In this document: positions 23,923 through 32,919 of the stretch, in pieces
How the letters are laid out: each line of letters starts with the position of its first letter
Position numbering within the stretch: position 1 is the stretch's first letter
Assembly: GCF_001509475.1 (NCBI RefSeq)
Contig: NZ_LLZG01000277.1
Coordinates: forward strand, 74,775-113,478
Reading direction: 5' to 3'
DNA: 38,704 bases
Source: Streptomyces regalis
GTDB taxonomy: Bacteria > Actinomycetota > Actinomycetes > Streptomycetales > Streptomycetaceae
Notes under the pieces: model-generated
Databases searched by the model: none
Told to the model about the DNA's origin: nothing
The model's input: only the letters and a program-made list of their open reading frames with translations
Position numbers and translations under genes: made by a program

Positions 23923-24726
23923 TCAACTCGGCTTGCGTGCCACCGCCCCGTACATCGCGATGTCCTCGTCCCGGATCACCTCGGTGCCTGTCCCGTCCGG
24001 ACGCCACTTGTGGACCTGCACGATGCCCGGCTCGACGAGGTCCAGACCGGTGAAGAATTCCTCGGCCTCGGCAAGGGTCCGCAGCCGCATCGGCATGCCC
24101 CGGGCCGCGTACTCCCGGGCGACCCGGCCGACCTCGTCCGGCGCGAACTCGGCGGTGCCGATGGACATGGCGAGGTAACTGCCCGTGGGCAAGGGTTCGA
24201 GCAGCCGCCGCACGATCCCCACCGCGTCGTGCTCGTCCAGCAGGAAGTGCACGATCGCGATGACAGTGAGCGCGACCGGCTCCCCGAGATCGAGCGTCTC
24301 GCGGAACGCCGGGGCCTCGAGCACGGCCGCCGGATCCAGCATGTCGGCCTCGATGTACGCGGTCCTCCCCTCCGGCTTCCCGGCCAGCAGCCCCCGGGAC
24401 AGCGCGAGGACCAGCGGATCGTTGTCGACGTACACGACCCGGGACGCGGGCGCGACCGACCGGGCGATCTCATGGATATTGGGCGACGTCGGAATCCCGG
24501 TCCCGATGTCCAGGAACTGCCGTATCCCCGCCTCCTCGGCGAGATACCGCACGGCCCGGTTCATGAAGTCCCGGTTGGCCCGCATATGTAGGGGCAACGC
24601 GGGCCACTCACGCGCCATGGCGTCACCCGCTTCCTGGTCGGCGGGGTAGTAGTCCTTGCCGCCGAGGATGTAGTCGTAGATGCGGGCAGAGTGGGCGGTC
24701 TCGGTGTCGATACGGTCGGCAGACAT
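23923..24726 (-). CDS. SAM-dependent methyltransferase (DUF574 / Methyltransf_19)
   Basis: A 267-residue protein. ARIYDYILGGKDYYPADQEA at the N-terminus and FLDIGTGIPTSPNIHEIAR (SAM-binding loop) are signatures of the DUF574 family, which is greatly expanded in Streptomyces. VVYVDNDPLVLALSRGLL is the acidic loop, and ALTVIAIVHFLLDEHDAVGIV the later motif. Full length. Substrates are unknown for most members. Monocistronic: 243 bp to the next gene, with a minisatellite behind its start. Confidence 0.9.
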   Translation of the reverse strand: MSADRIDTETAHSARIYDYILGGKDYYPADQEAGDAMAREWPALPLHMRANRDFMNRAVRYLAEEAGIRQFLDIGTGIPTSPNIHEIARSVAPASRVVYVDNDPLVLALSRGLLAGKPEGRTAYIEADMLDPAAVLEAPAFRETLDLGEPVALTVIAIVHFLLDEHDAVGIVRRLLEPLPTGSYLAMSIGTAEFAPDEVGRVAREYAARGMPMRLRTLAEAEEFFTGLDLVEPGIVQVHKWRPDGTGTEVIRDEDIAMYGAVARKPS

Positions 24727-24811
24727 GAGGCCTCCGGGGGTGGGGGTCGGGCCGGGTCAGTCTGTCAACATCCCGACGCCGTAGGGAAGTTGGTGGGAGG
24801 CATGCCTACCG

Positions 24812-25073
24812 CTGGGGCGCTGGGAGGTTGGCGGGTGGGGGGCCAGCCCTGGGACGTTGGGAGGCTGGCGAGTTGGCCGGTCAACCCTGGGACGTTGGGA
24901 GGCTGGCGAGTTGGCCGGTCAACCCTGGACGTTGGGAGGCTGGCGAGTTGGCCGGTCAACCCTGGGGCGCTGGGAGGTTGGGCGGGTGGGCAGGTCAACC
25001 CTGAGGCGCTGGAGGCCGGTGGGCCGGCACGCCAACCCGGGGCGCTGAACAGCCGACGGCCGGCATGCCCACC
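24812..25073. repeat. 38-bp minisatellite, about seven copies
   Basis: Units of 36-39 bp of the type CTGGGACGTTGGGAGGCTGG + CGAGTTGGCCGGTCAACC. Boundaries are about 24812, 24849, 24887, 24925, 24962, 25001 and 25038. Units 2 and 3 are identical and unit 4 differs by one deleted base; outer units are more diverged, so recent expansion occurred in the centre. Non-multiple-of-three unit lengths argue against coding. It lies in the 459-bp gap between the methyltransferase and DUF6114 genes and runs into the dispersed repeat at 25095. Confidence 0.9.
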
Positions 25074-25094
25074 CAGGGGCGCGGGGCTGTATCG

Positions 25095-25127
25095 ATATGC
25101 GGCTCCGCCGCGTGGGCGCGACCAGCC
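25095..25127 (+). repeat. 33-bp dispersed repeat, copy 2
   Basis: Identical to 10107-10139. Here the preceding bases (AGGGGCGCGGGGCTGTATCG, 25075-25094) and the following CCCCCACA look like further parts of a longer dispersed element that copy 1 lacks. Confidence 0.85.
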
Positions 25128-25185
25128 CCCACACACCCGCACCCGCCGAACTGCTCTGCCCCCTATGGCGCTCCGGCGATACGGT

Positions 25186-25626
25186 TCAGGCGGGCTCCCC
25201 AGCCTCCTGAGCGCCCGCCGCAGCAACCCCCTCCTCCCGCCCCCGCTGCCGCCGGCGCCCCCGCGGCGCCTGATCCGGAAGCCACCCGAACGCAAGTGAG
25301 CTACCGACAACACCCAGCAGAAGTCCCACGAAGAACCCGCCCAGATTCGACGTGGGCCAGGTACCCAGGGTGACCAGAACCCCGGTGATCGAATAGAAGA
25401 GCCGCTGCACCGGATTGAACAAGACCAGCAGCCCGAGCAGCACCATCAGAGCGGGCAGCAAATACCCCGCCAGCCCCTGCATCCCGACATGAAGAACGAC
25501 CTTCATGGACGCCTTCATCGTGAGCAGAATCTCCGCCCCGCCCAACGCGAGCAACAGCCCGCCCCAGAACGGCCGGTCGGCCCGCCAACGACGGAAGGCC
25601 GACCGGAAACCCGAACGCTCGCTCAT
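25186..25626 (-). CDS. DUF6114-like membrane protein
   Basis: A 146-residue protein with four predicted membrane helices: FWGGLLLALGGAEILLTM, LAGYLLPALMVLLGLLVLF, FYSITGVLVTLGTW and GGFFVGLLLGVVGSSLAFGW. The C-terminus is charged (RGRRRQRGREE). The layout matches DUF6114 proteins of streptomycetes, as I remember them, which regularly follow a DUF6230 gene. ATG 25626 overlaps the upstream stop (ATGA), so the two are translated together. Function unknown. Confidence 0.75.
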   Translation of the reverse strand: MSERSGFRSAFRRWRADRPFWGGLLLALGGAEILLTMKASMKVVLHVGMQGLAGYLLPALMVLLGLLVLFNPVQRLFYSITGVLVTLGTWPTSNLGGFFVGLLLGVVGSSLAFGWLPDQAPRGRRRQRGREEGVAAAGAQEAGEPA

Positions 25627-26318
25627 GGGCAACCCGTGCTGCTGAAGCGCAGTTTCAGACCCGGAAGCCTGAACACCCCGGCAGTCGTCGCGTAGTTGGT
25701 CTGCCGCAGGTTGGCGATGCGCACGGTGTCCGCCTGCTGACTGAAGACACCGATCGGCCCCTTCACTCCGGCCTTGGTCAACGTACTCGCGTCGTTGCCG
25801 ATCTCGATGTTGCCGAACGCCGCGTCACCCGACAGCTCGGTCGAGTCGGTGGTCAGATCGGTCGCGGACACCTTCTCCGCCCCGCCGCCCGCGGTGATGA
25901 GCAGATTCGTGCCGCCGAGGTCGACGCTCTGGCACAGCTTCGTGAGCGTCGCGTTCTTGATAGCGGACGTGACGACCAGCACCTGGCCGCCCGTGTCCCC
26001 TTCGTTGGGGCTGCCCGGCGCCATGCTGTCGAGGCCGCCGAACTGCTCGAACCCGGTGCCGTTGAGCTCGGTCGCGGTGACCGTGAAGGGCATGCCGGAG
26101 ATGGCGAACTGCACGCCCAGCGCGCCTTCGGCGGTGAGGACCGCGAGGGCGCCGGCGACGAGGGTGGCCGGCACCGCCATCACGGCGGCCCGGCGCGCCC
26201 GGACCCGCCCGCGTCTGGCGGGGGCGTCGGTGGTGTCGGACGCTTCGGACCCGGAACCGCTTTCCGGGTTCTCGGGGATGTTGTCGGCGGACGAGGTGAT
26301 GTCCGAGGACGAGGCCAT
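25623..26318 (-). CDS. DUF6230-like membrane-anchored protein
   Basis: A 231-residue protein. A disordered acidic N-terminus (1-36), then an Arg-rich stretch before one membrane helix (AVMAVPATLVAGALAVLTAEG, about 46-66), then an extracellular beta-rich domain beginning GVQFAISGMPFTVTATELNG and ending GLKLRFSSTGCP with two Cys in total. This is the DUF6230 pattern; some relatives carry a cholesterol esterase label that the sequence here does not support. ATG 26318 has GGGAGC 6 nt upstream; an ATG 18 nt earlier has none. Forms an operon with the DUF6114 gene. Role unknown. Confidence 0.75.
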   Translation of the reverse strand: MASSSDITSSADNIPENPESGSGSEASDTTDAPARRGRVRARRAAVMAVPATLVAGALAVLTAEGALGVQFAISGMPFTVTATELNGTGFEQFGGLDSMAPGSPNEGDTGGQVLVVTSAIKNATLTKLCQSVDLGGTNLLITAGGGAEKVSATDLTTDSTELSGDAAFGNIEIGNDASTLTKAGVKGPIGVFSQQADTVRIANLRQTNYATTAGVFRLPGLKLRFSSTGCP

Positions 26319-26591
26319 AACTGCTCCCAGGTGCATGAAAGTGCGGGTAGGGCATCAGCGGCACGTTGTCCTGGCGCGGACAGCGTCCACGGCGCACGGC
26401 TCCTCGCAACTCCCGGCGGGTGCAAGGGCTTTCTCGTACTCCGCAGTAGCCAGCCGGGAAGTTACCGGTGGTTACAGGCGAGGGTCAAGGCACTTATGGA
26501 AAAAGGGTGTTGATTGTGTGCCACCTGTGGGTCGAGGAGTCCTCGTGGCCGCGGAAGGCTCGTGCGCAAGCATCAACTCCCTTGCAACTCC

Positions 26592-26621
26592 TTGACGTTG
26601 ACTGACACTCAGGTCTACAAC
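26592..26621 (+). promoter_or_regulatory. candidate promoter in the 672-bp divergent gap
   Basis: TTGACG (26592-26597), 18-bp spacer, TACAAC (26616-26621), pointing right. The predicted start near 26628 would give a leader of about 360 nt before the secreted protein at 26991, containing the long hairpin at 26828-26880. The rest of the gap 26319-26990 holds a direct repeat GTTAC-N5-GTTAC at 26461-26475 and no convincing gene. Confidence 0.4.
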
Positions 26622-26827
26622 TTGCCCTGGCTCCCCCCTGGATCCGTGGCGCCGGATCTGCCGTCGCGTGGCCTTGGCCCGCGTTCCCGGACCTGATGTC
26701 CTTCACATTTTCTCGAGATCACTCCACGGCGCCGTCACGGTCGCTTCCCCCCTCGGTCCGTGCCGGACGCCCCCGCCCGGTCCGCCCGGAGCCCTCCCCA
26801 CGGTCTCCGGGCGGTCACCGGTCGGGC

Positions 26828-27644
<817 letters not shown>

Positions 27645-27654
27645 CGTCAGCCGT

Positions 27655-27673
27655 GCAGGAGTTCACCTCCTGC
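27655..27673. terminator. short hairpin between convergent genes
   Basis: GCAGGAG (27655-27661) and CTCCTGC (27667-27673) with a 5-nt loop, between the secreted protein gene and the oxygenase gene, overlapping the stop codon of the latter. Possible bidirectional terminator. A 10-bp palindrome CTGACGTCAG overlaps the other stop codon. Confidence 0.5.
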
Positions 27674-28631
27674 GCAGTCGCAGCGCAAGGGCGGCGCCCC
27701 CGGTGAGTACCAGCACCGTGGCGGCGCCGCCCGCGAGCAGCGGCGTCGAGGGCCCCGAACCGGGGCCGCCGGTGGCGGCCACCGGCGTGCTGTCGGGCGC
27801 GGCGGCGTTCTGCCTGCGCTGGGTCTCGCCGTCGGCCGGGGCGGAAGGCGTCGGTGAGACGGTCTTGCGCGGCTCGGCCGCCGGCGAGGAACCGGCGGGC
27901 GTACGACCGTTGTCGCGGTCCGCGTTCGCGGCGGTGGAAGCCGTGCTCTCACCACCGCTCTCCTCGGCGCCGCTGTCCTGTTCGGCCGGGAACACCACAT
28001 CCGAGCAGGAGTAGTAGGTGTCCGGCGTACTGCTGTTCTGCCAGATCGTGTACAGCACATGGCGCCCGGCGCGGTCGGACGGCAGCGTCGCCCTGATCCG
28101 GTACGCCCCGTCCGCCAATGCGGGATCCTTCACCTCCGCGAAGGGCTTCTCCGGGAGGTCGGACCAGGACAGCGGCTTCGTCGGGTCGTAGCCGGGCTCG
28201 GTGAGGTAGAGCTTGAAGGTGCCGGTGTGCGGGATCGTCGAGACGTACCGCATGGTCAGAGTGGAACCCGGCGTGTACCGGGTCGACGGCCAGTCGGCGC
28301 GGGCGAGGTCGAGGCCCCGGTAGGCCGGCAGCCCGCCGCTGCACAGCTGCCCGTCGGGGACGACCTGCCGGTCCCTGCCGTTCACGTTCGCGATCCGAAG
28401 GTTGTCCCAGGCGGTGAAGGGCGCGCCGTTCGACGCGACCGCCGCCCGGCAGGCAGCCGACCGGGACGCGCTGCCGCCGTCGGGGGAGCAGCCGTACACC
28501 CGGCTGACCGGATCCGTCGGCGCACCGTGCGCATGGGCCGGGCCCGCCGCCCACACCGTGAGCAGCAAAGGCGTGACGGCGGTGGCCGCCAGGGCGGTGC
28601 GGTGCGATCTCATCCAGGGCATCCGGGACAT
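27663..28631 (-). CDS. AA10 lytic polysaccharide monooxygenase with C-terminal anchor
   Basis: A 322-residue secreted copper enzyme acting on chitin or cellulose. The signal peptide ends AHA, exposing His35 (HGAPTDPVSR) as the N-terminal copper ligand; the second ligand is His135 in IPHTGTF. The AA10 core runs to about 215, ending CSDVVF. A Ser/Pro/Ala-rich linker (about 220-290) follows, then PVAATGG, a hydrophobic helix (TPLLAGGAATVLVLTGGAALAL) and an RLRRR tail. This resembles an LAxTG-type sortase signal, though the first residues are not canonical, so it may be wall-attached or membrane-held rather than free. ATG 28631 has GAGGAG about 9 nt upstream. Confidence 0.88.
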   Translation of the reverse strand: MSRMPWMRSHRTALAATAVTPLLLTVWAAGPAHAHGAPTDPVSRVYGCSPDGGSASRSAACRAAVASNGAPFTAWDNLRIANVNGRDRQVVPDGQLCSGGLPAYRGLDLARADWPSTRYTPGSTLTMRYVSTIPHTGTFKLYLTEPGYDPTKPLSWSDLPEKPFAEVKDPALADGAYRIRATLPSDRAGRHVLYTIWQNSSTPDTYYSCSDVVFPAEQDSGAEESGGESTASTAANADRDNGRTPAGSSPAAEPRKTVSPTPSAPADGETQRRQNAAAPDSTPVAATGGPGSGPSTPLLAGGAATVLVLTGGAALALRLRRR

Positions 28632-28758
28632 CCGGAACGTCTCCTCGGCCGGCGCGGGAAGGGTCCTCGTCCAGTACGGGAAACCGGCCCGGCGCGTTCA
28701 GTGCGTGACGAGTCGGGCGAAGTCCGTCATTACCGGTCGACTGTCCGACGTAGAGGGT

Positions 28759-28785
28759 GGGTTTCCAGCCGGATCGAGGGTTTCC
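28759..28785. promoter_or_regulatory. direct repeat upstream of the oxygenase gene
   Basis: GGGTTTCC occurs at 28759-28766 and 28778-28785, a 19-bp period, about 130 bp upstream of the AA10 start in the 368-bp divergent gap shared with the protease gene. It could be a regulator site. I see no other clear signal in that gap. Confidence 0.3.
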
Positions 28786-28999
28786 CCTGTATCCCAATGA
28801 CCTTCTCTTTGCCTATCGTTCGACCACAGCTGACCCACAGGTAACCCCGAACGGGTCGCAGCTCGCGCCTGGCCGGCCGCCGCGCCCCTGCAACGCACTA
28901 ACGCACTTTCGATACACCCCCCGCCGCTTCGACGACGAAGCGAATTCGACCGCCGCTCCGCGCTGCCCGGAGTACGGCCGGCCCACGAAAGGCAAGCTC

Positions 29000-30808
29000 T
29001 TGCGTACCTCTGCACCCCTCAGACGGAAGCTGATATCCGTCGCCGCGGTCTCCGCCGCGCTCTTCACGGCCGCCACCACCGTCGCCGTGGCCCAGGACAC
29101 CGCCGCCCCGCAGGCCGCCGCCCCCGTCCCGGCGGCCCAGACCGAGGCCGCCCCCGGCACCCCGGCCGAGCGCCTCATCGTCGGCTACAAGTCCGGCGCC
29201 GCCGAGGCCAAGTCGAACAAGGCCGCCGAGGCCGACGCCGCCGCCAAGGGCAAGGAGGCCGGCGAGGCCGTCGACTTCCAGCGCCGCCTCGGCTCCGGCG
29301 CCGCCCTCGTCGACCTGGGCGAGAACCTCACCCGGACCGACGTCGCCGACGTCGTCGCCGAGTACCAGGCGGACCCGCAGGTCGCCTACGTCGTACCGGA
29401 CCGGCTCAACAAGCCGCTGGCCACCCCCAACGACACCGAGTACAGCAAGCAGTGGGACCTCTTCGAGACCACCGCGGGCATGAACGTGCCGGGCGCCTGG
29501 GACGTCACCACCGGCAGCGGGGTGACCGTCGCCGTCATCGACACGGGTTACGTCACCCACTCCGACCTCGGTGCCAACATCGTCGGCGGCTACGACTTCA
29601 TCTCCGACACCGCGGTCTCCAACGACGGCAACGGACGCGACAGCAACCCGGCCGACACGGGCGACTGGACCACCGACGGCCAGTGCAGCACCGACTGGAC
29701 GGCCACCACGTCCTCCTGGCACGGCACCCACGTCGCGGGCACCATCGCCGCGGTCACCAACAACAGCAAGGGCGTCGCGGGCATCGCGTACGGCGCGAAG
29801 GTCTCCCCGCTGCGCGTCCTCGGCCAGTGCGGCGGCTACGACTCCGACATCATCGACGCCATCACCTGGGCGTCCGGCGGTACGGTCTCCGGCGTCCCCG
29901 CGAACACCAACGTCGCCAAGGTCATCAACATGAGCCTCGGCGGTGGCGGCGCCTGCTCCTCCGCGACCCAGAGCGCCATCAACGCCGCGGTGAACCGCGG
30001 CACCACGGTGGTCGTCGCGGCGGGCAACGAGAACCAGAACGCCTCCAACTCCTCGCCGGCGAACTGCAACAACGTCATCACGGTGGCCGCGCTGGGCCGC
30101 TCCGGCTCCAAGGCCTACTACTCCAACTTCGGCTCGATCGTGGACATCGCGGCTCCTGGCGGCGAGACCCGTACCACCACGGCGAACGGCATCCTGTCCA
30201 CGCTGAACACCGGCACGCAGGGCCCGTCGAGCGAGACGTACAAGTACTACCAGGGCACCAGCATGGCCGCCCCGCACATCGCGGGCCTGGCCGCGCTGAT
30301 GAAGTCGGCCAACGCGTCACTGACCCCGGCGCAGATCGAGTCCGCGATCAAGACCAACTCGCGTGCTCTGCCCGGTACTTGCTCGGGCGGCTGTGGCGCC
30401 GGCCTGGCGGACGCGGCCAAGACGGTGCAGGCGGTGAGCGGCTCCGGCGGCTCCACGGGGGGCACCACCTACACCAGCACCTCCGCCGTCTCCATCCCGG
30501 ACAACGGCGCCGCGATCGAGTCCTCGATCGCCGTCAGCGGCCGCACCGGCAACGCCCCCTCGGCCCTCCAGGTCGGCGTGGACATCACCCACACCTGGCG
30601 CGGTGACCTGGTCATCGACCTGGTCGCCCCGGACGGTTCGACGTACCGCCTGAAGTCCGCCAGCTCCTCGGACTCCGCGGACAACGTCAACGCCACCTAC
30701 ACGGTGAACGCCTCCAGCGAGACGGCCAACGGCACCTGGAAGCTGCGCGTCCAGGACACGGCGGCCCAGGACACGGGCACGCTCAACAGCTGGAAGCTGA
30801 CCTTCTGA
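29000..30808 (+). CDS. secreted subtilisin-like serine protease (S8) with P domain
   Basis: A 602-residue preproprotein. Signal peptide (RRKLISVAAVSAALFTAATT), I9-type propeptide (about 55-135, ERLIVGYKSG to VAYVVPD), then the S8 catalytic domain with the full triad: Asp181 (AVIDTGY), His241 (WHGTHVAGT) and Ser421 (GTSMAAPH), plus the oxyanion Asn in AAGNEN. A short linker leads to a P/Homo B domain (about 495-602, ending TLNSWKLTF), which stabilises such proteases. The start is TTG 29000 with AAAGG 7 nt upstream; earlier in-frame codons precede the ribosome binding site and give no signal peptide. Likely a nutrient exoprotease. Confidence 0.9.
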   Translation: MRTSAPLRRKLISVAAVSAALFTAATTVAVAQDTAAPQAAAPVPAAQTEAAPGTPAERLIVGYKSGAAEAKSNKAAEADAAAKGKEAGEAVDFQRRLGSGAALVDLGENLTRTDVADVVAEYQADPQVAYVVPDRLNKPLATPNDTEYSKQWDLFETTAGMNVPGAWDVTTGSGVTVAVIDTGYVTHSDLGANIVGGYDFISDTAVSNDGNGRDSNPADTGDWTTDGQCSTDWTATTSSWHGTHVAGTIAAVTNNSKGVAGIAYGAKVSPLRVLGQCGGYDSDIIDAITWASGGTVSGVPANTNVAKVINMSLGGGGACSSATQSAINAAVNRGTTVVVAAGNENQNASNSSPANCNNVITVAALGRSGSKAYYSNFGSIVDIAAPGGETRTTTANGILSTLNTGTQGPSSETYKYYQGTSMAAPHIAGLAALMKSANASLTPAQIESAIKTNSRALPGTCSGGCGAGLADAAKTVQAVSGSGGSTGGTTYTSTSAVSIPDNGAAIESSIAVSGRTGNAPSALQVGVDITHTWRGDLVIDLVAPDGSTYRLKSASSSDSADNVNATYTVNASSETANGTWKLRVQDTAAQDTGTLNSWKLTF

Positions 30809-30857
30809 GCGGACGCCGACCTTCTGAGCGGACGCCGACTTTCTGAGCGGACGCGGA
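30801..30857 (+). repeat. three 19-bp tandem repeats across the protease stop codon
   Basis: CCTTCTGAGCGGACGCCGA-type units at 30801-30819, 30820-30838 and 30839-30857. The first contains the natural stop TGA (30806-30808), copied in each later unit. It parallels the repeat at 18614-18665. Confidence 0.9.
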
Positions 30858-30916
30858 CGACAGTCGCGACCGACAACTGAACGCGTGCCCTGAGCGGGTG
30901 CGTACCACAAGCGGGC

Positions 30917-30951
30917 GGGCCGGCCGGTGCGGATGGGGCATCGGCCGGCCC
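30917..30951. terminator. bidirectional terminator hairpin
   Basis: GGGCCGGCCGGTG (30917-30929) pairs with CATCGGCCGGCCC (30939-30951), 12 of 13 bp, with a 9-nt loop; the stem can extend by two or three pairs outward. It is placed between the protease and the convergent receptor gene. Confidence 0.8.
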
Positions 30952-31026
30952 GTCGTACGTACGTGGAGAGCGTTTCGGCCACCGACCGGCCCGGCGGAAA
31001 CCGTCGATCCGGTCGGTGCCGTGTAC

Positions 31027-31704
31027 TCAGCGTGCGGACAGGTCCATGGCGACCGGTTCCACGTCCGCGGCTTCGAGGGCCGCCAGAACACGCACCCCGC
31101 GATCCGGCTCCCGGTCGATGCCGGTCAGCAGGCCCGGTAGCGCGATGCTCGGCAGGAGGTGTCCCCACAGGACCGAGATCCGCTCCGCCAGATCGTTGCG
31201 GTCGTTCAGCGCCCGGGACATCAGCTGGATTCCCGCGAACGCGCCGACCAGCATCTCCACCGTCTGCCTGGGCTGCACGGTGGGCAGCAACTCGCCCTGT
31301 TCACGGGCTCGTTCGAGTATCACGACCAGATGGTCCGCCCACTGCCTGAACGGCCCGGAGTGATCGACACCGGGCGGCGCGCACTGGTCCACCGCCAGCC
31401 GCACACTGCCCTTGAGCAGGGAGTTGCTGAGCAGCCGCTGCCCGAACACGAAGGTGATGTCGACGAGTTCCTGCAGCTTGCACGGCTGCGGCGGCACCGC
31501 CCCGAGCGACAACTGCTCGTCCAGCACGGCCTGGGCCAGGGATTCCTTCGAGGGGAAGTGGAAATACAGGGCCCCCTTGGTCACCGCGGCCCGATCCAGG
31601 ACCATCGCGATCGTCGTCGCGGTGTACCCGTGCTCGTCGAAGACCGCGCCCGCGGCCTCCAGGATGACCTTCCGCGTTCTGATGGCGCGCTCCTGCCTCG
31701 CCAT
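31027..31704 (-). CDS. gamma-butyrolactone receptor-like TetR regulator (ScbR/ArpA type), receptor 1
   Basis: A 225-residue TetR-family regulator. The N-terminal DNA-binding domain contains RAIRTRKVILEAAGAVFDEHGY and VTKGALYFHFPSKESLAQAVL, the near-invariant signature of butyrolactone receptors. The ligand domain has GSVRLAVDQ and VGAFAGIQLMSRALNDRNDL, and ends LLPSIALPGLL as in ScbR-like proteins. These dimers sit on autoregulatory elements and leave when a butyrolactone binds. ATG 31704 has GGAGGGG about 5 nt upstream. Divergent from the synthase gene, so a shared 180-bp control region is implied. Confidence 0.9.
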   Translation of the reverse strand: MARQERAIRTRKVILEAAGAVFDEHGYTATTIAMVLDRAAVTKGALYFHFPSKESLAQAVLDEQLSLGAVPPQPCKLQELVDITFVFGQRLLSNSLLKGSVRLAVDQCAPPGVDHSGPFRQWADHLVVILERAREQGELLPTVQPRQTVEMLVGAFAGIQLMSRALNDRNDLAERISVLWGHLLPSIALPGLLTGIDREPDRGVRVLAALEAADVEPVAMDLSAR

Positions 31705-31791
31705 AACAGCCCCTCCGCTGCGCCGAGTCGACCTCTGCGCCCGGCGTGCGCCGGAGCGGGTTCGGGCACGGTCGGACGACTCAAGGCCGCA

Positions 31792-31820
31792 TTGAAAACA
31801 AACCGGTCGCCTCGTACTCT
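31792..31820 (+). promoter_or_regulatory. promoter of the afsA-like gene with ARE-like half-site
   Basis: TTGAAA (31792-31797), a 17-bp spacer and TACTCT (31815-31820), 65 bp before the synthase ATG. The spacer holds GAAAACAAACCGG (31794-31806), which resembles one arm of autoregulatory elements bound by butyrolactone receptors. The second arm is poor here, so binding may be weak or one-sided. Confidence 0.6.
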
Positions 31821-31884
31821 AACGCTCGCGGCACGGGCACCTCGCCGTCTGTCCTGCACATACGGGGGTACCCAAGGAGGGGAC

Positions 31885-32850
31885 ATGCCTCATCCGCAGC
31901 GATTCGCCACGACCCTGCTCGCCGAGACCCCGACGGCACCGAACGGCCTGACCGCCACCGTACCGCGTCAGCTCGTCCACCGAGCCTCCGTCGCTGAAAC
32001 GTTTCTCACCGGGGCGACCAGCACCGATACCGACCGGTTCACCGTCTGGGCCCAATGGCCGCGCGCTCATCAGTTACACGTGTCGCCGGACCGGTCGGCG
32101 TACGAACCGCTGCTGGTCGCGGAGACCGTCCGGCAGGCCGGCGCGCTCCTCGCGCACACCGCCTACGGCGTCCCCCTGGGCCACCAGTTCGTGCTCAGGG
32201 AACTGCGGATCACCACGCGCCCCGAGCTTCTCGCGGTCGGCGCCGCGCCCGCCGAACCCGTCCTGGACATCACCGTCTCCGACGTCGACCACCGCGGCCG
32301 CCGCCCGGCCGGATTCCGCTACGACGCGGACATACGGCTCGGCGGCGAACGCGTCGCGACCGGGCACATCGCCGTCACCTGGACAAACGAAGCGGTCTAC
32401 CGCCGACTGCGCGGCGGCCGCACCGCGACCACCGTGTCCGCCCTGTCCGTCCCGCCCGGTCTGCCGCCCGCCGAGGTGGACCGCGCCCTGCCCGCGGACG
32501 TCGTCCTCGCCCCCGCCGACCGTCCCGGCCGCTGGCGGCTGCGAGTCGATACCGCGCATGCTGTTTTCTTCGACCATCCACTTGATCACGTGCCCGGAAT
32601 GCTGCTGCTGGAGGCCGCCCGCCAGGCCGCACGGGCCTGCGCGCCGAACGGCCGACGGCGGCCCGTTTCGTTCCGCGCCGTCTTCCATCAGTACGCCGAA
32701 CTCGACCAGCTCACCTGGATCGAAGCGGTCTACAGGGCGGTTGACAGGGCGGTCGACAGGGAGGGCGCGAGCGGCACCGGCCTCCAAGTCCGGGGAGGGC
32801 AGGGAGAGTCGACGGTTTTCGAGTGCGAGGTGGGAACCGAGGGGTGGTGA
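31885..32850 (+). CDS. afsA: AfsA-family gamma-butyrolactone synthase (A-factor type)
   Basis: A 321-residue protein with two AfsA hot-dog repeats, the family's normal size. VPRQLVHRASVAETFLT at about 27-43 and EPLLVAETVRQAGALLAHTAYGVPLGHQFV (about 75-104) are the first repeat. PADVVLAPADRPGRWRLRVDT and VFFDHPLDHVPGMLLLEAARQAARA (about 230-254) are the second. AfsA enzymes join a beta-ketoacyl chain to dihydroxyacetone phosphate, the first step to a butyrolactone signal. ATG 31885 has AAGGAGG 4 nt upstream. Leucine 64 is a TTA codon (32074-32076), so synthesis of the signal should depend on the bldA tRNA. Confidence 0.9.
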   Translation: MPHPQRFATTLLAETPTAPNGLTATVPRQLVHRASVAETFLTGATSTDTDRFTVWAQWPRAHQLHVSPDRSAYEPLLVAETVRQAGALLAHTAYGVPLGHQFVLRELRITTRPELLAVGAAPAEPVLDITVSDVDHRGRRPAGFRYDADIRLGGERVATGHIAVTWTNEAVYRRLRGGRTATTVSALSVPPGLPPAEVDRALPADVVLAPADRPGRWRLRVDTAHAVFFDHPLDHVPGMLLLEAARQAARACAPNGRRRPVSFRAVFHQYAELDQLTWIEAVYRAVDRAVDREGASGTGLQVRGGQGESTVFECEVGTEGW

Positions 32851-32871
32851 GATATCGTGTGCGGAGAGTAA

Positions 32872-32899
32872 GAAACAAACGGCATGACCCGTTCTTTTC
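32872..32899. promoter_or_regulatory. autoregulatory element-like palindrome before receptor 2
   Basis: GAAACAAACGG (32872-32882) and CCGTTCTTTTC (32889-32899) form an inverted repeat with 9 of 11 matched bases and a 6-bp centre. ARE sites bound by ScbR/ArpA-type regulators have the same size, the same AAACNNACNG-like arms and the same position just upstream of regulator genes. It lies 20 bp before the ATG at 32920. Confidence 0.7.
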
Positions 32900-32919
32900 C
32901 GTCCCAGGAGTGTCCAGCG

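Noticed and set aside
22682..24007. Longer 441-residue form of the sugar-binding protein
   Set aside because: The extra N-terminal part crosses the promoter region and overlaps the methyltransferase end; the lipoprotein signal starts at 23680.
24812..25073. Regularly spaced repeats that might be a CRISPR array
   Set aside because: Units are contiguous and similar along their whole length, with no unique spacers and no cas genes. It is a minisatellite.
24691..25313. Open frames on both strands across the minisatellite
   Set aside because: They follow the repeat composition, unit lengths do not keep frame, and they lack ribosome binding sites or known motifs.
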